From Spirochaetota bacterium (GTDB lineage Bacteria; Spirochaetota; Spirochaetia; Treponematales; Breznakiellaceae), in contig JAEXTK010000269.1 of NCBI GenBank assembly GCA_023406985.1, forward strand, positions 1 through 22,733: a stretch of 22,733 nt of DNA, read 5' to 3'. Each line of letters begins with the position of its first letter. Positions within the stretch are counted from its first letter, which is position 1. The position numbers and the translations under genes were made by a program. The notes beneath the pieces were generated by a model. The model saw nothing but the letters and a program-made list of their open reading frames with translations, was not told where the DNA came from and did no database searches. This document shows positions 1-7,958 of this stretch, in pieces.

Positions 1-472
1 CGTCGGCGCCGGTCGGAGCCGCGCCGCCGCGGGCGAGGGCGACCGGAGCCGCGCCGAGCGAGGGGCGGCCGACCGCCTCGACCTCGAAGGCGGTGGACTG
101 GATTTCGCCGTACTTGTAGTAGAAGCGGCCCCAGATCCGGTACCGGCCGCCCACTTGGAGCTGTTTCTCCAGGAAGGGCCGGTTGAAGCACACGAGGACG
201 GCGCGGGCGCTCCCGTCGTCGACGTGGACCTTGAGGGTCCGCATGCGGCCGGCGCCGAACCAGTCGTGGGCCAGGACCGTCGCCTCGGTGCAGACCGGGA
301 GGCGGGCGAAGTCGGCGAAGGGGACGCGGCGGGATCGATCCTCCCAGTCCCGGGGATAGTAGGAGAGGAGGCCGGCCACGGTGGTGACGCCGACGCCCGC
401 GAGGGCGCGGGCGAGGGCGGGGCCGGCGCCCTTCACGTGCGTGACGCTCGCGTCGAGTTCCCGGACGAACAC
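1..472 (-). CDS. recG: ATP-dependent DNA helicase RecG, N-terminal part (runs off left edge)
   Basis: About 157 N-terminal residues of RecG, the helicase that remodels stalled replication forks and Holliday junctions. The minus-strand translation begins VFVRELDASVTHVKGAGP. The HhH-like VKGAGP is at residues 13-18 and YYPRDWEDRS at 38-47, both typical of the RecG N-terminus. They are followed by the start of the OB-fold wedge domain (VHVDDG, CFNRPFLEKQL). The helicase motifs lie outside the window. The start is taken as GTG 472-470 because an in-frame stop is three codons upstream, at 481-479, where yggT also ends. No clear Shine-Dalgarno is seen, so translation is probably coupled to yggT, whose stop is 6 nt away. 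Near the left edge is an Ala/Gly/Pro-rich stretch in which a 12-bp unit (14-25 and 44-55) is repeated 30 bp apart in frame; it looks like a variable linker insertion. Identification is by recognised motifs. Confidence 0.85.
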   Translation of the reverse strand, partial: MFVRELDASVTHVKGAGPALARALAGVGVTTVAGLLSYYPRDWEDRSRRVPFADFARLPVCTEATVLAHDWFGAGRMRTLKVHVDDGSARAVLVCFNRPFLEKQLQVGGRYRIWGRFYYKYGEIQSTAFEVEAVGRPSLGAAPVALARGGAAPTGAD

Positions 473-478
473 CGGAGC

Positions 479-1066
479 CTAGAAGGGGAGCCGGGAGAGG
501 ATGCCCGAAAGGATACCGGCGATGATGCCGCCGACTATCCTGAGCGCGAGGAGGGCGACGATGGCCGTGATGAGGCCGGTCCGGTAGCTCACGAGCCGGT
601 CACGGTAGACCCATCGATTGATGCGGTAGAGCACCGGCCGGGATATCGCGTCCACCGCGTGCCAGAGCGGCATGATGGAATTCCGGGCCGACAGGTAGGA
701 GACGAAACGGAGGGCCAGGACGATCACGAAGAAGACGAGCACGAAGGCGACCGCGGACCAGGCGCTGGAGACGATCATGGAGAGGATGATCCCCACCGTG
801 ATGAGCCCGAAGTGGCCGATGGTCACGAAGATGTTGTTCACGAGGGCCAGGACGGCGAGGGCGGCCACCGGCGTGAAGTCGAAGGCGTCCCCGCGGAGCG
901 CGGGAAAGCGGCGGAACCAGTCGAGATAGGGATCGGTGACGCCGGCGAGCAGTTCGTAGCTGCGTCCGAACGAAGCCCCGTCGAACCAGGTGAGCATGAC
1001 CCTGAGGAAGGTGAGGATCATGTATATGGTCGTGAGCGCTCCGAGGATGCGCATGAGGATGATCAT
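479..1066 (-). CDS. YggT-family integral membrane protein
   Basis: A 195-residue, strongly hydrophobic inner-membrane protein of the YggT family, which is linked to cell-division and osmotic-stress phenotypes in other bacteria without a defined biochemical role. An N-terminal membrane helix (MIILMRILGALTTIYM and on) is followed by a short polar loop with the family-like DPYLDWFRRFPAL. A long hydrophobic central part with probably three helices follows, then a basic loop (RINRWVYRDRLVSYR) and a C-terminal helix rich in Gly, Ile and Leu. The start at 1066 is preferred because GGAGG lies 9 nt upstream and the first helix then begins at residue 1. An ATG at 1099, also with a GAGGGAGG site, would add 11 polar residues. 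The frame is open up to 1195. recG follows 6 nt after the stop, so the two probably form an operon. Family assignment is confident, function is not. Confidence 0.82.
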   Translation of the reverse strand: MIILMRILGALTTIYMILTFLRVMLTWFDGASFGRSYELLAGVTDPYLDWFRRFPALRGDAFDFTPVAALAVLALVNNIFVTIGHFGLITVGIILSMIVSSAWSAVAFVLVFFVIVLALRFVSYLSARNSIMPLWHAVDAISRPVLYRINRWVYRDRLVSYRTGLITAIVALLALRIVGGIIAGILSGILSRLPF

Positions 1067-1155
1067 ATCCGCGTACCTCCGGGAAATAGGATAGCCCATT
1101 CGGCCTCCCTCGTCGAGGCGGTCGCCCTCGGGGGATATGAGCCGACGGACGTTAG

Positions 1156-1164
1156 TGGTATAAT
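1156..1164 (+). promoter_or_regulatory. Extended -10 promoter of the GGDEF gene
   Basis: TGGTATAAT gives a consensus -10 hexamer (1159-1164) with the TG of an extended -10 element at 1156-1157. No good -35 is seen. Transcription would begin near 1171, leaving a leader of about 23 nt that contains an AGAGG ribosome binding site before ATG 1194. The site lies in the divergent interval between yggT and the signalling gene. Confidence 0.5.
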
Positions 1165-1193
1165 CGCAGGAAGCTGAAAAGCAGAGGTACGGC

Positions 1194-2441
1194 ATGCTGA
1201 AGATCCTTCATGTCGATCGGAGCGAACTCTTCCGTAAGGTGATGCGCGAGCTCATCGCGCGGTGCGGGCACTCCATCGTGAGCGTCGGTTCCAAGACCGA
1301 GGGGCTGGCCGCCCTCGCGGAGGGGTCGTTCGACCTCGTGGTGACCGGGCTCGAGCTCGGCGACGGCGACGCGGAACTCCTCATCCGGGAGATGGCGGAG
1401 ACCGACGCGCGCGACGTCCCGGTGATGGTCGTGACCGCCACGGACTCCCTCGACCTGCGCGAGCGGCTCTTCGCCCTCGGCGTCGTGGATTACATGCTCA
1501 AGGGCACCGTGAACGAGGACCAGTTCCGCCGGTATTTCGACGCGCTCGCCGCCGAGGACGAGCTGTCGGCGTTCATGCGCGGCCTCCGCATCGCGGTGGT
1601 GGACGACTCCCCCGAGATCCTCAAGATCGTCCTCCGCATCCTCACCATGCACGGCTTCGCGTCCGTCCGCCTCTTCACCGACCCCTCCCGGCTCTTCGAA
1701 TCCTCCGAGGCCTTCGACCTATACCTCGTGGACGGCGTGCTGCCGACCCTGTCCGTGGACCAGACCGTCTCCCGCATCCGGCGCGATGCGCCCGATTCCC
1801 TCGTGATCGGCATGTCCAACTTCCAGGGCGAGAAGCCCCTGACGAACCTGCTCTTCGCCGGCGTGGACGATTACATCCACAAGCCCTTCGACGCGGCGAC
1901 CCTCGTTTCGCGCCTCAAGGTCAACGCGCGGTCCTACCAGCTCAAGAAGCGGCTGGAGCGGATGGCGGTCACCGACGCCCTCACGGAAGTCTACAACCAC
2001 CGCTATTCCTTCGACCGGCTGGAGGAGGAGACGGCCAAGGCGTGCCGCCACGGCCGGACCCTCAGCATCCTCATGCTCGACGTGGACGACCTCAAGAGCG
2101 TGAACGACGTGCGCGGCCACCGCGCGGGGGATGAGGTCCTCAAGGCCGTGGCCCGGACCCTCCGCGGCGTGCTCCGCTCCTCCGACGTGATCGGCCGCTA
2201 CGCGGGCGAGGAATTCCTCGTGATCCTGCCGGAGACGAACCAGGAGTCCGCCAACGTCGCCGCCGCCAAGATCAAGTCCGCCGTGGCCTCCCTCCTCTTG
2301 GACGGCGGAAGCCTCCGGGTCTCCGTCTCCTCCGGCCTCGCCGAATACCGCAAGGACGAGAGCGTGGAATCCTTCATCGCGCGCGCGGATTACAGCCTCT
2401 ACAAGTCCAAGCAGGGCAACAAGAACAGGATCAAGGCGTAG
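1194..2441 (+). CDS. Two-receiver diguanylate cyclase (REC-REC-GGDEF, PleD-like)
   Basis: A 415-residue cytoplasmic response regulator that should make cyclic di-GMP from two GTP. Receiver 1 (about 1-120) is degenerate: where the phosphorylated Asp is expected, in FDLVVTGLEL, there is Gly52, although Lys103 is kept. Receiver 2 (about 130-245) is intact, with the VVDD acidic pair, phospho-acceptor Asp180 (LYLVDG) and Lys230 (HKPF). The GGDEF domain (about 255-415) has DALTEVYNHR, metal-binding LDVDDLKSVND, the signature AGEEF at 337-341 (Ala for the first Gly) and an RSSD inhibitory site at 328-331, exactly five residues before the signature. The layout is that of PleD, where a pseudo-receiver assists dimerisation. 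ATG 1194 has an AGAGG site about 6 nt upstream. No phosphodiesterase or histidine kinase gene is adjacent. Activity is inferred from motifs; AGEEF-type variants can be active in this family. Confidence 0.93.
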   Translation: MLKILHVDRSELFRKVMRELIARCGHSIVSVGSKTEGLAALAEGSFDLVVTGLELGDGDAELLIREMAETDARDVPVMVVTATDSLDLRERLFALGVVDYMLKGTVNEDQFRRYFDALAAEDELSAFMRGLRIAVVDDSPEILKIVLRILTMHGFASVRLFTDPSRLFESSEAFDLYLVDGVLPTLSVDQTVSRIRRDAPDSLVIGMSNFQGEKPLTNLLFAGVDDYIHKPFDAATLVSRLKVNARSYQLKKRLERMAVTDALTEVYNHRYSFDRLEEETAKACRHGRTLSILMLDVDDLKSVNDVRGHRAGDEVLKAVARTLRGVLRSSDVIGRYAGEEFLVILPETNQESANVAAAKIKSAVASLLLDGGSLRVSVSSGLAEYRKDESVESFIARADYSLYKSKQGNKNRIKA

Positions 2442-2509
2442 GCGGAGGACGCGAAGCGCACGCCGCCATTTCCCGGCGGTTCCTTGAGCAGGGTCGAACT
2501 TCCGCCTAC
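2438..2509. terminator. Nested inverted repeat between convergent genes, possible bidirectional terminator
   Basis: GTAGGCGGA (2438-2446) is perfectly complementary to TCCGCCTAC (2501-2509), and an inner CCGCC/GGCGG hairpin sits near 2463-2480. The outer arms overlap the stop codons of the GGDEF gene (2439-2441) and the convergent metallo-hydrolase gene (2506-2508). There is no U-tract, so an intrinsic terminator is not proven; a shared mRNA 3'-end structure is equally possible. Confidence 0.38.
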
Positions 2510-3387
2510 GGGGCGAGCCCCGTACCCTCGGTCAGCTTGTTCGGGTTGAAGGCGATGAGCGCGTCCTTGTAGGTATACGATTCGGCGCCGGCGCGCGATT
2601 GATACGGGACTCCCCGGACTTCTCCCGCGATGATGAGCCGGGCGCATTCGGCCAGATCGCGAAGATACGCAGGTGCGTACTCGCCGCCGTGGCCGGGATA
2701 CAGAACGGCGAAATCCGCTTCCCGCGCGATCAGTTTCTCCAGGGTCCGCCGATACGTTTCAAGCGGGGTGGATTCATAGAGGAAGAGCCACGAATGGGAG
2801 TTGTTGTTGTCTCCGGTGAAGAGCAGCTTCCGTTCGGCGTCCCATAGGCAGATGCTGCCCCGGGTATGACCGGGAGTCTCGATCACGGTGAGCTTCCTTC
2901 CCCCGAGATCGAAGACGTACCCTTCCCGCACCGGCGTGAAGTCGGTCTTTCCGAAGCTGTAGCGCCGCGCCATGTCCAGATCGTCGGGATGGGCGAAGAA
3001 CGCGTCGAAATACCGGTTCCCGCCGGCGTGATCGCTGTGGCCGTGGGTATTCACCACCGACACCGGTAGGGAGGTCAGCGTTTTCACGTAGCGGCCCAGA
3101 TCCGCGGTGCCCATGCCGGTGTCGATCAGGAGGGCCCGTTCCGCTCCCGCGACGAGGTACATATTCACGGACACGGTGCCCGGCTCCGTGATGCGCCACG
3201 CGCCCTCGGCGAGCTCCGTCTTTTGGAACGGCGATGCGGCGACCTCGACGGCGGTAGCGCCGGCGGCCGCGGCTCCCTCATCCTCAGAGGCCGATTTCGC
3301 CGTTCGGCACGACGTCCCATACGGGATCGGCAGCAGGCAGATCGCGAGGTAGAGAGCGGTTCGTATCGTTTTCGTACTGTTTCGCAT
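2506..3387 (-). CDS. Metallo-beta-lactamase-fold hydrolase, probable lipoprotein
   Basis: A 293-residue MBL-superfamily enzyme, probably a dinuclear zinc hydrolase acting outside the cytoplasm. All metal-binding motifs are present: HGHSDH at 115-120, His174 in TPGHTRGS, Asp193 in FTGDN and His233 in YPGHGG. The N-terminus has a basic n-region, a hydrophobic stretch and GTSC ending at Cys27, a plausible relaxed lipobox. A low-complexity Ala/Glu linker to about residue 50 then leads to the catalytic domain. Substrate cannot be told from the motifs: glyoxalase II-like, lactonase-like and beta-lactamase B-like members share them, and the short GGN after the histidines does not decide. Start ATG 3387 has GGAGG 8 nt upstream and a good promoter at 3444-3472. 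It converges on the GGDEF gene and lies 128 nt downstream of the esterase gene on the same strand. Confidence 0.88.
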   Translation of the reverse strand: MRNSTKTIRTALYLAICLLPIPYGTSCRTAKSASEDEGAAAAGATAVEVAASPFQKTELAEGAWRITEPGTVSVNMYLVAGAERALLIDTGMGTADLGRYVKTLTSLPVSVVNTHGHSDHAGGNRYFDAFFAHPDDLDMARRYSFGKTDFTPVREGYVFDLGGRKLTVIETPGHTRGSICLWDAERKLLFTGDNNNSHSWLFLYESTPLETYRRTLEKLIAREADFAVLYPGHGGEYAPAYLRDLAECARLIIAGEVRGVPYQSRAGAESYTYKDALIAFNPNKLTEGTGLAP

Positions 3388-3431
3388 GGTATCTGCCTCC
3401 GTTTCCGATCCCTGTTCGATCTACGGGATCC

Positions 3432-3472
3432 GTACGCGCGTACAGACTACCTCCCCGCGCACCGCCCGTCAA
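3432..3472 (-). promoter_or_regulatory. Promoter with palindromic candidate operator upstream of the MBL lipoprotein gene
   Basis: On the minus strand TTGACG (3472-3467), a 17-bp spacer and TAGTCT (3449-3444) form a sigma-70-type promoter. Directly next to the -10 is a perfect 12-bp palindrome, GTACGCGCGTAC (3432-3443), which would cover the transcription start at about 3437. A palindrome at that position suits a repressor operator. The regulator is unknown. Confidence 0.5.
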
Positions 3473-3515
3473 TCGAAACGCGGCCAGGGCAGGGGCAGGG
3501 TCCGCCGCTAAGGGC

Positions 3516-4298
3516 TCAGGGCCTTGCGCCTCTGGCCGCGAACCATCGACAGATTTCGAGGCACTGGTCCGGCTCGGGTTGCGCGTGCGCGATGCCCGGG
3601 CCGATCATCAGGGCGACGGGTACCGACGCGTCGGCGAGGATGGCTGCCGCCCGTTCGGCTTCGGCTCGATTGAAATCGAGCTCCCCGGCGAACAGGTAGA
3701 CGCCCCGCTTCACCTTGAGGTCGGCCAAGGCTGCGGGGGTCTCGTTGTAGACGACTCCTCCCAGGGGCACGAGCCCGGCGAAGAGGCCGGGGAACTTGAG
3801 CGCCACGCCCGTCGCCATCCGGGCCCCGCCCGAAAAACCGGTGAGGAAGATCCGCTCGGGATCGACCGCGTATCTCCGGCACACGTCGTGGAGGACGTCC
3901 ATGACGGTCTGGCCGCGCACGTCGGTCCGCACCGGATTGCCCGCCTTGTCGGGACAGGCGAAGATGAAGCCGTACGCGGCCGCGGCTTTCTCCCAGGGCG
4001 CGAACAGGTCCCGGCCCGCGCCGCTCGGGGAAACGGCGAGCACGAGCGCTCTCGCCGAGTCCGCGGTATACCCGTCCGGCAGGCGCAGGTAGTAGGTGAC
4101 CCTTTCCGGACGGTACAGGATCGGCTGGCCCGGCACGGAAGCGAGTCCGAAGCGGTAGGGCGACGGCCCGGCGACGGTCAATTGGGCCTCGCTCCCGCTC
4201 TCCGGCTCGCAGAAGGCCGTCGCCGCCACCGCGACCAAGACGCAGAAGAACGCGCAGAGCCTTGATGAAGTAGCCGGCACGGGAGCCTCCTTCGTCAT
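3516..4298 (-). CDS. Exported alpha/beta hydrolase (poly(3-hydroxybutyrate) depolymerase/esterase-like)
   Basis: About 260 residues. Numbering below counts from a GTG codon at 4301. A hydrophobic N-terminal segment (about 15-31) is a signal peptide; it ends in AFC-E, so a lipoprotein is possible. The alpha/beta-hydrolase core shows the nucleophile elbow GFSGG with Ser157, a candidate acid in GELDF (Glu207 or Asp209) and His239 in GIAHAQPEP, and LPDGY near 75-79 is typical of PHB-depolymerase-like esterases. The enzyme probably hydrolyses an ester or short polymer in the periplasm; the substrate cannot be assigned. ATG 4298 is preferred over GTG 4301 because GAGG lies 7 nt before it. The 223 bp upstream, to the Fic gene, hold no ORF I would defend, only a weak promoter-like pair (TGGACG, 17 bp, CAGAAT, near 4324-4352). 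Confidence 0.82.
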   Translation of the reverse strand: MTKEAPVPATSSRLCAFFCVLVAVAATAFCEPESGSEAQLTVAGPSPYRFGLASVPGQPILYRPERVTYYLRLPDGYTADSARALVLAVSPSGAGRDLFAPWEKAAAAYGFIFACPDKAGNPVRTDVRGQTVMDVLHDVCRRYAVDPERIFLTGFSGGARMATGVALKFPGLFAGLVPLGGVVYNETPAALADLKVKRGVYLFAGELDFNRAEAERAAAILADASVPVALMIGPGIAHAQPEPDQCLEICRWFAARGARP

Positions 4299-4521
4299 CA
4301 CCTAACCTCGCGAGTTCCGATCAATTCTGGCGGATGGAACGGAGAACGTCCAGCGATCGTTGTACAATGCCGGGCGAGGCGGCGGAGCGTACCGTACGCC
4401 GGGACGGTCGCTTCGATCCCGGAAAAGCAAATATCGCCGAGATCCGCGGGATGCCGGGGAAGGCCTGACCTCGAGCTTGGAACAGCTGGGGGCGGAAATG
4501 AAGGACGGATCTCCGCATCTT

Positions 4522-5460
4522 CTACTCCTCGTCCGCCTCCGCCATGGTGGAGAGTTCATCGCGTCCGAGCGCCTCGAGCCGATCGACTTCGGCATCGTTC
4601 AGCTCGGGGAACTGTTTCCTTTTGGCGGCTGAAAGACGTCCCTTGCCCTGGAGATGGGGGCGGATAAAGAGATCGAGCCGACGGTCCGGCATATCCACCA
4701 CCTCGATCATCTTCCGCCGCGCCGCATCGAAGGCCGACGAGATAACCGGCTCTGCCGCGAGTTCGGTCTCGATGGTAACGCTGACGAAACCGAAGAGCGC
4801 CTCCGCCTGCGTCGTCAGGTCGGGGAAGCGGTAGAGCGCGCCCGTATCGTTGAGCGCGGTCATCTCGCCCCGTTCGTCTGTACGGTACCCGACGACGGGC
4901 GCGGGCGTGAAGCCCCGCTTGGCCAGGACATGGCGGATGAGGAAGCGATGGATGCGCCGGTTGCCGTCGCCGAAGGGGTGGAGGAACACGAAGCCGAACC
5001 CACCCAACGCGGCGACCACCACCGCATCGACCGACGATTTCTCCAGTCTGCCGTAGGTAGCCGTCCATCCGTCCATGAGGCCGCGAAGGTCCTGGGGACG
5101 GGGCGGAACGGAGCGAACCCACTCCCGCGTCGGTCCGAGGCTCTCGCCGATGTAGTTCCGGTCGGTACGGTACGATGAATCGGCAGAGCGCTCTTCCACG
5201 ATGGAACGTTGCAGACGCACCAGCGCCGGCCCGGAGCGCACGTCCATGGTACCGGCGAGGCGGAGAAGCTCCACGAAGGTCGCGGCCCTCCGCGAACCGG
5301 GCGTGAGCCGCTCAATGGCGAAGGACGATTTGGTCTCCCGGGTATGCAGGTAGTCCGCGGCCCGGGAGAGCAAGGCCTCGGGGATCGCGCGTATGCGCCG
5401 CGAAGCGAGCCTCGATAGATTGGCCGCCTCGTTGGCGTTCAATTCCGGAGTCCTGCGCAC
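4522..5460 (-). CDS. Fic-family protein, probably truncated and internally deleted
   Basis: Up to 312 residues of a Fic-domain protein. Fic enzymes usually transfer AMP from ATP to target proteins. The core motif reads HPFGDGNRRIHR (about 161-172) where the family has HPFxDGNGRxxR, so the phosphate-loop Gly is replaced by Arg. An inhibitory-helix-like SFAIE precedes it near residue 47. The C-terminal part (VVDMPDRRLDLFI, GRLSAAKRKQFPEL) matches a long Fic subfamily of roughly 500 residues as I remember it. Against that subfamily two things are missing. The frame opens only at 5568 with no start codon before GTG 5460, although the codons just upstream still read DNLPGSAAWCPTVRRTP, normally internal to the protein. 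The stretch between FTPAPVV and GYRTDERGEM also lacks about 35 residues. No ribosome binding site is seen. It may be a decaying gene, or a shortened protein still expressed. The domain assignment is firm, activity is doubtful. Confidence 0.72.
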   Translation of the reverse strand: MRRTPELNANEAANLSRLASRRIRAIPEALLSRAADYLHTRETKSSFAIERLTPGSRRAATFVELLRLAGTMDVRSGPALVRLQRSIVEERSADSSYRTDRNYIGESLGPTREWVRSVPPRPQDLRGLMDGWTATYGRLEKSSVDAVVVAALGGFGFVFLHPFGDGNRRIHRFLIRHVLAKRGFTPAPVVGYRTDERGEMTALNDTGALYRFPDLTTQAEALFGFVSVTIETELAAEPVISSAFDAARRKMIEVVDMPDRRLDLFIRPHLQGKGRLSAAKRKQFPELNDAEVDRLEALGRDELSTMAEADEE

Positions 5461-5680
5461 CGTCGGGCACCACGCCGCGCTTCCCGGCAGGTTGTCGAGC
5501 CCCTCTGCCGACGGACCCTTTCGCTGGTACCCGGTTGCCTTCTTTTCCCCGCTACCTTGGAAAAACGATTACGGATTTCCTCCAGAGACAAGCCGGTCAC
5601 GGACGGCAGCCGCACGGAGGTTCGCATGCGCACGTGGGGTCGATATTTTTATGACGCCGCCCGCGCCCCTCCGCGCCTAC

Positions 5681-7882
5681 CTACTTGGCAAAGATGAAAT
5701 CCTTCCATTCGCTCCAGCCCGCCGCGGCCTTGTAGGCGTCCACGCCGGCGGCGGGGACGAGGATGCGGAAACCCGCGGGATGCTGGTAGAAGCCTCCACC
5801 GCCGAACGCGGGAGGCGACGCCCGCTCCACGGTGAGATCCTTGAGCGCGGAGCAGCCGGTGCATACGCCGAGTCCGATGGTGGCGACGGACTCGGGAAGC
5901 CTGAGCGCCGTCAGCGTGGAGAGTCCTTGGAGGCTGTACGCCCCGAGCGTGGTGACGGTTTCGGGAAGGGTCAAGGAAGTCAGTATCGCGTGATTCGTGA
6001 AGAACGCGTAGTCGGCGATGACGCGCACGCCCGAGGGAACGGCGTACGCGGCGTCCGGTTTCCCCTCCGGATAGCGGACCAGCGTGGTCAAGTCGGCGTT
6101 GAAAAGCACCCCGTCCACCGACCGGAAGTCGGCGTTGCCGGCGGCGACCGTAAAGGACGTTATCTTTTCGCAGCCCGTGAACGCGGTCTGGCTGACGCTC
6201 TTGAGCGATGCGGGCAGGTGCACGGTCGTCAAAGCGGCGCAGTTCACAAAAGCGAAGTCTCCGATGCTCTCCACGCCCTCCCCGATCGTGAGCGAAGTCA
6301 GGTTTCCGCCGCTCCCGAACGCGAAACGCTCTATGTTCCGCACCGATCCCGGTATCGTGAGCGAGGTGAGGCCGCAGCCGTAGAAAGCCTCCTGACCGAT
6401 CGAGACGACGGAATCGGGGATCCGCACCGAAACGATATTCGATTTATAGGAGAAGGCGCTATTCGCGATGCCGGTCACCGGTACGCCGTTGATGGAAGAG
6501 GGGATCACGAGGTTCCCCGAGCTCCCCGTATAGCCGGTGATGGTGCCGCCGGAAAGCGAGAAATCGCCCGGGCTCGGGCCGCCGGGACAAGCCCACGAGC
6601 TCACGCCCGAGGAATAGGTCGGAATGCCGTCATAGGAGCGCAGGGTGAAGACGTACGGGGCGAGGGGCGTGAGGCCCGGCACCGTGTACGAGGCCGCGCT
6701 CCCGCTCGTTCCCGGAACCATGACGGTCCCGAGTACCGTGGCGCTCCCCTCTACCCGGTAGCTCACCTCCGCTCCCGCGAAATCTTCTTCGGTCGGGTTG
6801 ATCCAGTTCAGGGTCACCGAGGTGGACGAGGTGGAGGCCGTCACCGCGGAGACGTCCGCCGGCGCGGATTCGAAGGTCACCCTATAGAGGCGCGGCGTCG
6901 TCCGATCCGGCGCCGTTACTTGCACAAGAAGAGTATTGTCCGCGAGGACCGCGAGCCCGTTTACCTTTTCCCCCGAGGCGATCGGCGCGGCGTCGGAACC
7001 GTTCCAGGAATAGGAGAGGCTTTGGCCCGGCGCTACCGTCGCGGTGAAACCGACGGTCGCGGGGAGACCGACGCGGCGCCCGAGAAGGTAGATCGCTGAA
7101 CCCGGCGCGAAGGAGAAGTCCAGGAGCCCGTTGTCGAACGCGAAGCCCGCGAGGGACGCGCCGGAATCGAGGAAGTCGTCCGCGGTGAAGGTCCGCTCGG
7201 CGCGGAGCGTCCCGTCGGGGCCGACCCAGTCGGCGCTCTCGTAGCCCGCGGCCACGACGACCTTCTCGCGGAATATCCCCGCAACGGTTCCGGCCGCGCC
7301 GCCGCGCCGGAAGGTCAGGACGAGGGTGCCGATGCCCGCGTCGAGGCTCTCGAATTCCAGGACGCCGCGGCGCTTCCCGTCCGCGGCCGCGAGGTTCGCG
7401 TCCCGCTCGACGGCCGTACCTTCGACGGCACCCGCCACGTAGTCCACGCCCAGGGTGTCGGGGTCGACGCAGACGGCGAACCGGACGCTGCCGGTAGTCC
7501 CCACGGGCGGGATCGTGACCGGAACCTCCACGGGGGGCGCGAGCCCGCCAGCCACGTCCACGTCCCGCTGGCCGCCGCCGATCCGGACGCCGCCCTTCAT
7601 CGCCGCGACGTCGATGGTCCATCGACCCGGGGACACCGTAAAATTAACCTGCCAGGGCGCCTCGGTATCGGCCTGGGGCGCGGGATCGTCGTACCCGTCC
7701 AGGCTGTGGAGGGTCACCGCGACCTCGTCCACGATGGCGTCGAAGTCGGGGACGACCGTCCGCGCTCCGCTCGTCCCGACGCGGACGCGGAGGGTGCAGA
7801 GGTCGGGATCGAGCTCGTCGAGCGGATGCCGGCACGCGAGCAGGGCGAGCGCGAGCAGGAAGATCGACCATCTCCGCCTCAT
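5681..7882 (-). CDS. BspA-type leucine-rich-repeat surface lipoprotein
   Basis: A 733-residue probable surface lipoprotein. A short basic start and hydrophobic helix end in the lipobox LLAC, with Cys17 as the lipidated residue. Residues 25-245 form an unassigned beta-rich region. Residues 250-338 resemble a cadherin-like beta-sandwich domain (NTLLVQVTAPDRTTPRLYRVTF). Residues 340-432 form a fibronectin type III domain (TSVTLNWINP, YTVPGLTPLAPYVFTLRSYD). Residues 445-690 hold BspA/LRR_5 repeats with the recurring pattern LTSLTIPxSVxxIGxxAF. The C-terminal ILVPAAGVDAYKAAAGWSEW is the usual end cap of these proteins. BspA-like proteins of oral Treponema and Bacteroidetes bind host matrix or other cells; an adhesin role here is inferred. 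ATG 7882 has GAGGAGG 8 nt upstream. It lies 151 nt downstream of dnaE, behind a possible terminator, so it is probably transcribed separately. Confidence 0.88.
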   Translation of the reverse strand: MRRRWSIFLLALALLACRHPLDELDPDLCTLRVRVGTSGARTVVPDFDAIVDEVAVTLHSLDGYDDPAPQADTEAPWQVNFTVSPGRWTIDVAAMKGGVRIGGGQRDVDVAGGLAPPVEVPVTIPPVGTTGSVRFAVCVDPDTLGVDYVAGAVEGTAVERDANLAAADGKRRGVLEFESLDAGIGTLVLTFRRGGAAGTVAGIFREKVVVAAGYESADWVGPDGTLRAERTFTADDFLDSGASLAGFAFDNGLLDFSFAPGSAIYLLGRRVGLPATVGFTATVAPGQSLSYSWNGSDAAPIASGEKVNGLAVLADNTLLVQVTAPDRTTPRLYRVTFESAPADVSAVTASTSSTSVTLNWINPTEEDFAGAEVSYRVEGSATVLGTVMVPGTSGSAASYTVPGLTPLAPYVFTLRSYDGIPTYSSGVSSWACPGGPSPGDFSLSGGTITGYTGSSGNLVIPSSINGVPVTGIANSAFSYKSNIVSVRIPDSVVSIGQEAFYGCGLTSLTIPGSVRNIERFAFGSGGNLTSLTIGEGVESIGDFAFVNCAALTTVHLPASLKSVSQTAFTGCEKITSFTVAAGNADFRSVDGVLFNADLTTLVRYPEGKPDAAYAVPSGVRVIADYAFFTNHAILTSLTLPETVTTLGAYSLQGLSTLTALRLPESVATIGLGVCTGCSALKDLTVERASPPAFGGGGFYQHPAGFRILVPAAGVDAYKAAAGWSEWKDFIFAK

Positions 7883-7958
7883 CGACGCAGCCTCCTCGCC
7901 CGCGGGCCCTTCGCGATGAGGTGGAGTGTACGGGACTTGAGCGGCTACGTCGTCCAGG

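Noticed and set aside
155..1177. Open plus-strand frame over recG and yggT
   Set aside because: It is antisense to two recognisable minus-strand genes and its product is a biased acidic and Gly-rich string.
5439..5633. 64-codon minus-strand frame upstream of the Fic gene
   Set aside because: No ribosome binding site and no recognisable domain. It overlaps the still-readable Fic codons in another frame; at most it is part of a decayed Fic 5' end.
5393..7099. Open plus-strand frame of 568 codons over the LRR lipoprotein gene
   Set aside because: Arg/Gly-rich with no domain; the opposite strand encodes FN3 and LRR domains in order.
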